64,000 nt of DNA from Sulfolobus islandicus Y.N.15.51 (GTDB lineage: Archaea > Thermoproteota > Thermoprotei_A > Sulfolobales > Sulfolobaceae): assembly GCF_000022485.1 (NCBI RefSeq), contig NC_012623.1:2506501-2570500 (forward strand). The letters run 5' to 3'. This document shows positions 58,595-64,000 of the stretch, in pieces. The notes below the pieces were generated by a model. The model did no database searches and had not been told where the DNA came from. It saw nothing but the letters and a program-made list of their open reading frames with translations. The first letter of the stretch is position 1. Each line of letters starts with the position of its first letter. The position numbers and the translations under genes were made by a program.

Positions 58595-59100
58595 GATTAT
58601 TAATAAATGGGAGAATAGATAATAATCTGAAATCCTCTTTTTCAGTTTGAATACGTTGAAGAGTGAATAGATAAGCGTTGCAATCAAGAAGGCTAAAATG
58701 CAAAACAAGAACTTAGTTGAACTAGTAGATAGGAAACGTTCCTATAAGACGTCTCTATGGGATTTCTCATCTCATCATATACTCTCAAGGCTTGTTGGGT
58801 AGATCAAGGTTAGTAGCTCTAACTATTTATTCAACTCTCATTCCCTTCTTCCTCCTCATCTTCTCCTTACGATTAGCGATAAACTTAGACTTGCTCATCT
58901 TTCTCGTGCCTCTTACTATTCGTAATTTATTCCCAATCACGTTCCTCGTAGATTTTAACGTCATCAACTGGTACTGAGATAATGTATTTGAATTGTGAGA
59001 TGAAGTCTACTACGTTAACCGAGTGGAATCCTTCGTCAAGTTTTATTAAGTTATTGAATTCTCAGCATTATTATAATAAGTTCCAGTCTTTTCTATAAAT
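58595..59100 (-). pseudogene. Degraded DDE transposase, IS remnant
   Basis: Conceptual minus-strand translation recovers transposase pieces broken by stops and frameshifts: LDEGFHSVNVVDFISQFKY and SVPVDDVKIYEERDWE (near 59040-58930), IVRATNLDLPNKP (near 58840-58790), MRNPIETSYRNVSYLLVQLS (58770-58710) and a hydrophobic end LAFLIATLIYSLFNVF. The second Asp region and the YR-type motif next to the catalytic Glu are those of IS4/ISH3-like DDE transposases. It fills most of the 795-base gap between the hpaB-like and MFS genes. Confidence 0.72.
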
Positions 59101-59212
59101 CTGATCTTGCATAACTAGGAATTATTTTTGTAAAAAGATCTTGAATATGCTAGTGAAAGTAAGGTAACTCCAAAAAAAAGTTTTCTTCAAAAATTATCTT
59201 TATTCTTGGTAC

Positions 59213-60634
59213 TTACTTCTCGCTTTTTATAATTCCTCCTTGAGGTTGTTGTGGAGTTAGATGGATTTCGTTTATCTCCTCTAATCTTACTCCAACAGTC
59301 CTAGGAACGGTAAACCATAAGATCACTGCAGCTATAACTACCGGGAATGCCTCAATAGCCCAGGCATTTATTGGTCCAGTGGCTACTACTAATGGGAAGA
59401 GCAATAATGGTCCTATAGCTCCTCCAAGATGTCCTAATCCATCAGTTATAGCAAATCCAGTAGATCTAGCTGCTGTAGGGAAGGACTCACTACTCATTAA
59501 ATATCCAGCTAAATATGACATACCACCCCCAATAGCGTTCGTAATGAGTCCTAAAGTCAATGCCATACCTAATAAGTTAAAGTGTACAGCAAAATACGAT
59601 GCAACTATCATACCTACTAACCAACCTATGGAGCCTATTTGGGTAATCAATCTCCTATCTGTTCTCTCTATAATAATTAATAGAAGAAATGCCATAAGAG
59701 TATCTCCCAATGCTGAAAATCCTGTAAGGAGAACAAACTGGTTAAGCATAGTGCCAGAATAACCTATGAATTTTCCATAGTAATCCCATAATGTTGAAAA
59801 TGTATACTGTACGAAGTATATGAAAAACCAGAACAATAGAAGTCCTACTAAACGTTTTGTAAATACTCTCTTGGCTAATATTGAAAATGGATTTGTAGTT
59901 TGATACGAATAATTTATTATTTTAGGTTCTGGTAATGACTGGACTCTTGCTCTCTTCATGGCAGTCTCTTCCATTATTCTTACAATACTCTCAGCTTCGT
60001 TTATCCTGCCCTTTTTGACTAAGAATCTTACAGTTTCTGGAGCCCTTATTCTAATTACTAGTGCCGCAACCGCCATTATAGCTGCTATTCCAAAGGCTAA
60101 TCTCCATCCTATTGAAGGTAGACCAGTAACCAATAATGCGGCAATTGTTGAACCGATACCAACTGCTATCCATCCAGCTGCGTAGATCCAGTTTGCGTAC
60201 TTACCTCTTTTTGCACTTGGAGCAAATTCAGATATATAAACCATTGCTAGATTTAAGTCGCCGCCTATTCCTGCTCCTTCAATGAATCTAAATACTGCTA
60301 GCATGGGAAAGTTGACAGATAATGCCATCCCCAAACTGCCTATTGCAGTCAATAAGACAGTGATTATTAGTACAGTCCTTCTGCCTATTCTATCTGCTAA
60401 GTAACCTAATCCTAGAGAACCTGGAATATAACCAAAGAGACCTAGAGATGCTATCAAAGAAGCTTGAGATGCGTTGATAAAGGGTATATACGGTAGTGCA
60501 GCTCCTATATTTCCCACGGCATCATAGAGTGTTATGAAGTAGCTAAATCCTATAGCCCATAGTAGTGCATATGATAGTCCCCATGTAGGTAGTCTATCTA
60601 TTCTAGCCAGATATTCATCTAATTTACTACTCAT
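59213..60634 (-). CDS. Major facilitator superfamily transporter
   Basis: 473 residues from the ATG at 60634. A longer frame to 60700 would place the TATA element (TGTATAAAT) inside the gene. Twelve membrane helices; the MFS loop GYLADRIGRRTVL after helix 2, RFIEGAGIGGDLNLAMVYISEFAP in helix 4-5, and a long central loop. Pattern of the sugar/organic-acid:H+ symporters, such as aromatic-acid or metabolite permeases. It diverges from the TetR regulator across an operator-like dyad, so it may be a target. Confidence 0.85.
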   Translation of the reverse strand: MSSKLDEYLARIDRLPTWGLSYALLWAIGFSYFITLYDAVGNIGAALPYIPFINASQASLIASLGLFGYIPGSLGLGYLADRIGRRTVLIITVLLTAIGSLGMALSVNFPMLAVFRFIEGAGIGGDLNLAMVYISEFAPSAKRGKYANWIYAAGWIAVGIGSTIAALLVTGLPSIGWRLAFGIAAIMAVAALVIRIRAPETVRFLVKKGRINEAESIVRIMEETAMKRARVQSLPEPKIINYSYQTTNPFSILAKRVFTKRLVGLLLFWFFIYFVQYTFSTLWDYYGKFIGYSGTMLNQFVLLTGFSALGDTLMAFLLLIIIERTDRRLITQIGSIGWLVGMIVASYFAVHFNLLGMALTLGLITNAIGGGMSYLAGYLMSSESFPTAARSTGFAITDGLGHLGGAIGPLLLFPLVVATGPINAWAIEAFPVVIAAVILWFTVPRTVGVRLEEINEIHLTPQQPQGGIIKSEK

Positions 60635-60834
60635 GTGGTTACTTACGTCAATTACTTCATAAAAATATCTTATGAAAGTCAATTTTGTAGATTTATACAT
60701 TTATTCTATAATAAGGAATTCTCAAGATTCTATTTTGAAGCATACTATATAGCTTTATACTCATTTGTTAATTTAGCTTACGTTTAGAAAAAAGAGGTTA
60801 TCGCTATACTGACTGGGACTTACCTATATTTTTA

Positions 60835-60869
60835 AATAATACTTATTTATAAATTAGGAAAGTATTATT
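60835..60869. promoter_or_regulatory. Perfect 10-bp dyad, candidate TetR operator
   Basis: AATAATACTT (60835-60844) and AAGTATTATT (60860-60869) are exact inverted copies with a 15-base spacer. It lies between the divergent MFS and TetR genes, just upstream of the TetR TATA element (GTTTATATAC, about 60893-60902). AT-richness raises the chance of coincidence, but 10 perfect pairs in this position suggest an operator. Confidence 0.5.
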
Positions 60870-60939
60870 ATAATATCATTCCTCTTAGAAAGGTTTATAT
60901 ACGATGACAATAAATTATAAATTGACTCAGTAATCAAAA

Positions 60940-61539
60940 ATGGTGATCCAAATGTATAGGTACCCAAAAACTGAAAAGGGAAAGGAGTCATTAAATAAAA
61001 TAATAACTGCATCACTCGACTTAATTTCAGAGAAAGGCTTTTTGAATACTAGTATAAGTGATATAACTAACAAGGCTGGCGTTGCTTACGGCTTATTCTA
61101 TTTCTATTTTAAGAGTAAACATGATATATTAGATGAGTTAATTAGAAAATTCAATACCGATATGAGGTATTATTTAAAGGTAAATACAATGGGTATTCAA
61201 AATAGGATAGAGATGGAAAAAGAAGGTTTAGCTAAATTCCTAGAATGGATGAGTCAAAATAAAAAATACTACAAGGTATTCGTAGAGGCTCAAGTGCATA
61301 GGCCAGAAATGTACATATGGCATTTCACTAAATTGGCAGAGAGATACAAGATTGGCCTAAAAGAGGCTATGGATAGGGGAGAGATTGTTAAAGTAGATCC
61401 AGAATTATTAGCCTATGTATTAATAGGAATAGGCGAGATGATAGGTAGAAGATATATTCTGTGGACAAATCAAGGGTTAAATAAAAAACAATATAATGAC
61501 TTGGCCATTCTTATAGAAAATATGCTAAGACCCAAGTAG
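60940..61539 (+). CDS. fadR: TetR-family regulator, FadR-like
   Basis: 199 residues. TetR HTH: KIITASLDLISEKG, TSISDITNKAGVAYGLFYFYFKSK, then KHDILDELIRKFN. The ligand domain is helical with many aromatic residues. In S. acidocaldarius the TetR regulator FadR, relieved by acyl-CoA, represses a lipid-degradation cluster of esterases, acyl-CoA synthetases, dehydrogenases and thiolases. The same gene types surround this gene, so orthology is likely. Start at ATG 60940, with an ATG four codons later as alternative. Confidence 0.82.
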   Translation: MVIQMYRYPKTEKGKESLNKIITASLDLISEKGFLNTSISDITNKAGVAYGLFYFYFKSKHDILDELIRKFNTDMRYYLKVNTMGIQNRIEMEKEGLAKFLEWMSQNKKYYKVFVEAQVHRPEMYIWHFTKLAERYKIGLKEAMDRGEIVKVDPELLAYVLIGIGEMIGRRYILWTNQGLNKKQYNDLAILIENMLRPK

Positions 61540-61540
61540 T

Positions 61541-61984
61541 CTAAACAAGGAATTTTGTATTTATTTTATTTGAGATATTAGCCATAACCACTGAAGCAGT
61601 AGTGTATCTAGCCAGATCGAAGAGGCTACCCTTCTTAAGCTTTATTGTGCCAGACAACAAGGCTGAGACAACTTGTAGTTTTCCGCTAATTATATCCTTC
61701 CAAGAATTATAACTTGCCTCAAGTACGTATGGGGCATCAGCCTTGGTAATATCGCTGAAAAACTCCGTACCTTGACACTTTCCATTATTTAGATAAAGCT
61801 TCATTGCTATAGCGTTAGTACCCTTTACACCTAAATAGTCCAATACTTGGATAGGGATATCGGTTGCCACGAATAAAATTGGCGAAACCCACCCTTTCCC
61901 TGCGTCATTATATTCCTTGCTTTCATTTAGTAGTTTACACCATTCTTCTGCCCATTCCTTACTAGGATACACAAACTCAGCCAT
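61541..61984 (-). CDS. SCP2-type sterol/lipid carrier-like protein
   Basis: 147 residues from the ATG at 61984; an upstream frame to 62041 adds an unconserved basic stretch. Pattern of small SCP2 domains: WAEEWCKLLNESKEY, LYLNNGKCQGTEFF, APYVLEASYNSWKDIISGKLQVVSALLSGTIKLKKG. These bind fatty acyl chains or acyl-CoA in a hydrophobic tunnel. It diverges from the thiolase-fold gene and belongs to the fatty-acid island. Confidence 0.72.
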   Translation of the reverse strand: MAEFVYPSKEWAEEWCKLLNESKEYNDAGKGWVSPILFVATDIPIQVLDYLGVKGTNAIAMKLYLNNGKCQGTEFFSDITKADAPYVLEASYNSWKDIISGKLQVVSALLSGTIKLKKGSLFDLARYTTASVVMANISNKINTKFLV

Positions 61985-62074
61985 AATAAAAGTTAATCTG
62001 AACTTCTTAATAAGTATTATTAGAAGGATAAATTTGAACAAGATTTTTTAATAAGTAGTAAATCATGATTAACA

Positions 62075-63217
62075 ATGATTGTAGGATTTGCTGGAAAACT
62101 GTCTAAAAATTATGAGAAAGATGGAATAGAGCTATTAAAAGAAGCCATTGATGAGGCCCTAGAGATGGCAGGATTAAATTATGCTGATATTGATGGAATA
62201 ATGGCGAATATAGGTAGAGGTTCATTTCACGGTAATAAGACATATCTTAATCCTCCTGCCCAGATAAGCGAATATTTTGGAATTAAGCCAAAAATTATAG
62301 ACCATGTGCAATACGGTGGACCCTCAGTATTATCAATGATATATAGGGCATATAAGGCAATTAAGACGGGGGATGCAGAGACGATACTTTGCATACAAGG
62401 AGGGAAGATATCACATTTAAAAGATAATCATTTCCAAAAAACAGATATAATAGATAGCCCCTTTGATGATTACATAAAGATTTACGACCAGATGTCTCCA
62501 ATATCTGATTATGCAATGGTTGCTTATAGACACTCCAAACTCTTCGGTACAACTGATGAACAAAGGGCAGAAATTGCAGTAATGCAGAGATATAATGCAA
62601 GTTTCAATCCTAAAGCTCTATTCAGAAATCCTATTACAGTAGAAGACGTTTTGCAATCTAGGATAGTTTCTTATCCTTTGCATCTTCTTGAAATAGTTTA
62701 CCCTATAGACGGCTTTCACGTTTTTGTAGTAAGTAAAAGAAGTAGCAAATCAGCCCTTAGGAATATTGATATTTTAGCATATGGAGAGGCTCATTGGCCA
62801 AATCCACCAGCTGAATGGGATGATATAATTTATACTCCAGCAATTGAAAGCGCGAAAAGGGCTTCATTTGACCTTAATCGTGTAGACACCTTTCAACTTT
62901 ACGACTCATTCACCATAACCGTGATGCTACAAATGGAGGACATAGGGTTAGTTGAGAAGGGTAAGGTTGGGCAATTCGTTGAATCCCATGACTTAACTTT
63001 CAAGGGTGATGTTCCCATTAATACTGGGGGTGGTAGTTTGAATACTGGTCAACCCGCTTACATGAGTGGTGGTGTTATTTTAGAAGAAGCTTTACTTCAA
63101 TTAAACGATATGGCAGATGGCCATCAGGTTAAGGGTACTGACGTTGTATTCCTAAATGGAATTGGGTGGTGGAGTAGAAAGCATAGTGTAACTTTAGTAT
63201 TGGGTGAGCGGAAATGA
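62075..63217 (+). CDS. Thiolase-fold protein lacking the catalytic Cys and His
   Basis: 380 residues. Thiolase/SCP-x-type fold with MIVGFAGKLSKNY at the start, ADIDGIMANIGRG, and a C-terminal NTGGGSLNTGQPAYMSGG. The nucleophile position reads VQYGGPSVLSM with no Cys, the HPxGA motif is replaced by GGGSLN, and the final Cys loop by FLNGIGWWSRKHS. So it cannot be an ordinary thiolase. Its stop overlaps a DUF35 gene by four bases, the pairing seen in steroid retro-aldolases (Ltp2-type) and in archaeal thiolase complexes. Confidence 0.82.
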   Translation: MIVGFAGKLSKNYEKDGIELLKEAIDEALEMAGLNYADIDGIMANIGRGSFHGNKTYLNPPAQISEYFGIKPKIIDHVQYGGPSVLSMIYRAYKAIKTGDAETILCIQGGKISHLKDNHFQKTDIIDSPFDDYIKIYDQMSPISDYAMVAYRHSKLFGTTDEQRAEIAVMQRYNASFNPKALFRNPITVEDVLQSRIVSYPLHLLEIVYPIDGFHVFVVSKRSSKSALRNIDILAYGEAHWPNPPAEWDDIIYTPAIESAKRASFDLNRVDTFQLYDSFTITVMLQMEDIGLVEKGKVGQFVESHDLTFKGDVPINTGGGSLNTGQPAYMSGGVILEEALLQLNDMADGHQVKGTDVVFLNGIGWWSRKHSVTLVLGERK

Positions 63218-63570
63218 GAGATGACGAGATAAGAGAATCATACTTTAAATATTTCAATGAGGAGAAGTTACCGTTTATTCAATGTAAAAATTGTGGTCAT
63301 AGGTTTTACTATCCAAGAGCATTTTGTCCTAAATGTGGCTCTTCAGATCTTGAAGTTAGATTTAGTGAAGGGCGAGGTAAAATATTTGCGATGACTAAAA
63401 TCTATAGGAAAGACGGTAGCTATGTTATTTATGGGATAGTAGAGCTAGAGGAGGGGTTTAGAATGTATTCCAATATAGTCGAGGGGAATCAAGCTGACAT
63501 TGCTAAAAGAGTTGAAGTAATATTTAAGGAGATTAACGGCAAGAAATACCCCCTATTTAAGGTTATCTAG
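63214..63570 (+). CDS. DUF35 OB-fold acyl-CoA-binding protein with zinc ribbon
   Basis: 118 residues. Rubredoxin-like zinc ribbon QCKNCGHRFYYPRAFCPKCGS (CxxC and CxxC) followed by an OB-fold (GRGKIFAMTKIY, VIYGIVELEEGFRMYSNI). DUF35 proteins bind CoA thioesters and form complexes with thiolase-fold enzymes. ATGA overlap with the preceding gene indicates a stoichiometric complex. Confidence 0.9.
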   Translation: MRDDEIRESYFKYFNEEKLPFIQCKNCGHRFYYPRAFCPKCGSSDLEVRFSEGRGKIFAMTKIYRKDGSYVIYGIVELEEGFRMYSNIVEGNQADIAKRVEVIFKEINGKKYPLFKVI

Positions 63571-63637
63571 CTCTTAGTTTCATTTTTTATCTATAAAGGT
63601 AAAAAAGCTTAAATATAGAAAAGATTACATATTACAT

Positions 63638-64000
63638 GTGGAGATAATAAAAGGTTTTCCTTCAACTATGATGGATGACTATCAACTTAACGTCAAGCAA
63701 ATATTAGAACATGCAGGGAAGTGGTATGGGGAACAAGAAATTGTCTCTAGGAAAAAGGATAATACGATCTTTAGATACAATTATAGGGAAGCATTTAGAA
63801 GGGTTAAGAAACTTGCAAGTTCGCTTAAGTCTTTAGGGGTTAAGGTGGGTGATAGAGTAGGTGTACTAGAATGGAACACGCATAGGTTTTACGAATTATA
63901 CTTCGCAATCCCTGCTACTGGTGCTGTAATGTTAGAGCTAAATCCTAGACTTCACCCACTTCAATTGGCAAAGATTATTAACCACTCTAAAGTATCATTT
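63638..64000 (+). CDS. Acyl-CoA synthetase (AMP-forming), 5' part only
   Basis: GTG at 63638, with the TATA element CTTAAATATA (63608-63617) about 25 bases ahead, so leaderless. In-frame ATGs at 63668 and 63671 come later, but the residues before them (EIIKGFPSTMMDDYQ) are conserved in Sulfolobus medium/long-chain synthetases. The 121 codons visible include TIFRYNYREAFRRVKKLA and GVKVGDRVGVLEWN, the start of the ANL adenylate-forming fold. The window ends before the nucleotide motifs. Activates fatty acids for the island. Confidence 0.9.
   Translation, partial: MEIIKGFPSTMMDDYQLNVKQILEHAGKWYGEQEIVSRKKDNTIFRYNYREAFRRVKKLASSLKSLGVKVGDRVGVLEWNTHRFYELYFAIPATGAVMLELNPRLHPLQLAKIINHSKVSF

Overview
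The window is an AT-rich, densely packed archaeal chromosome segment from a Saccharolobus/Sulfolobus. The proteins for Dpo4, Hel308, the 161-residue tyrosine phosphatase, the Ogt alkyltransferase, Sso10a, sulfocyanin and R2lox match S. solfataricus-type proteins as I remember them. Dpo4 differs from the P2 protein I recall at a scatter of positions, so this is probably S. islandicus or another close relative, not P2. Many genes have a TATA element about 25 bases before the start codon and no leader. GTG and TTG starts are common.

Layout. Positions 1-4,500: a cut gene end, a glutamine-synthetase-like protein with an alcohol dehydrogenase, ribosomal protein L13e and RNA cyclase. Positions 4,460-18,430: a genome-maintenance and nucleotide block with dpo4, a PfkB kinase, a broken TIP49/RuvBL gene, GMP synthase amidotransferase, a RadA paralogue, tyrosine phosphatase, endonuclease V, nicotinamidase, DHH and metallo-phosphoesterases, DUF763, a PhoU/PiT phosphate module and Hel308. 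Positions 18,430-22,070: the three subunits of acetyl/propionyl-CoA carboxylase. Positions 22,500-28,340: a NitT/TauT-like ABC transporter, LeuCD and photolyase. Positions 28,400-35,550: a GH15 glucosidase, DNA-binding proteins (Lrs14-like, Sso10a), a ParA-like ATPase, a sodium:solute symporter, Sir2 and a sugar nucleotidyltransferase. Positions 35,660-37,150: an IS110/IS1111-type insertion sequence with structured non-coding ends. Positions 37,460-49,170: small regulators, succinyl-CoA synthetase, an EndoIII-like protein, an Agl24-like glycosyltransferase, ThrRS, Ogt, sulfocyanin and an iron alcohol dehydrogenase. Positions 49,300-64,000: a lipid and acyl-CoA island with esterase, acryloyl-CoA-reductase-like enzyme, thiolase, acyl-CoA dehydrogenase, R2lox, SDR, alcohol dehydrogenase, HpaB-like flavoenzyme, MFS transporter, a TetR regulator resembling FadR, SCP2, a Cys-less thiolase-fold protein with DUF35 partner, and the start of an acyl-CoA synthetase.

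Non-coding content is the least expected part. I see three well-formed C/D box guide sRNAs (6,378-6,436 minus; 7,991-8,048 plus; 34,812-34,872 minus) and one weaker candidate (22,443-22,497 plus). Three of the four touch the 3' end of a protein gene, and one forms the leader of the pfkB-dpo4 operon. Two genes (sucD and the ABC ATPase) have conserved N-termini that extend past every ATG, GTG or TTG, to an ATA codon. TIP49 carries both a frameshift and an in-frame stop. A degraded DDE transposase lies at about 58,595-59,100. No tRNA, rRNA or CRISPR array was seen.
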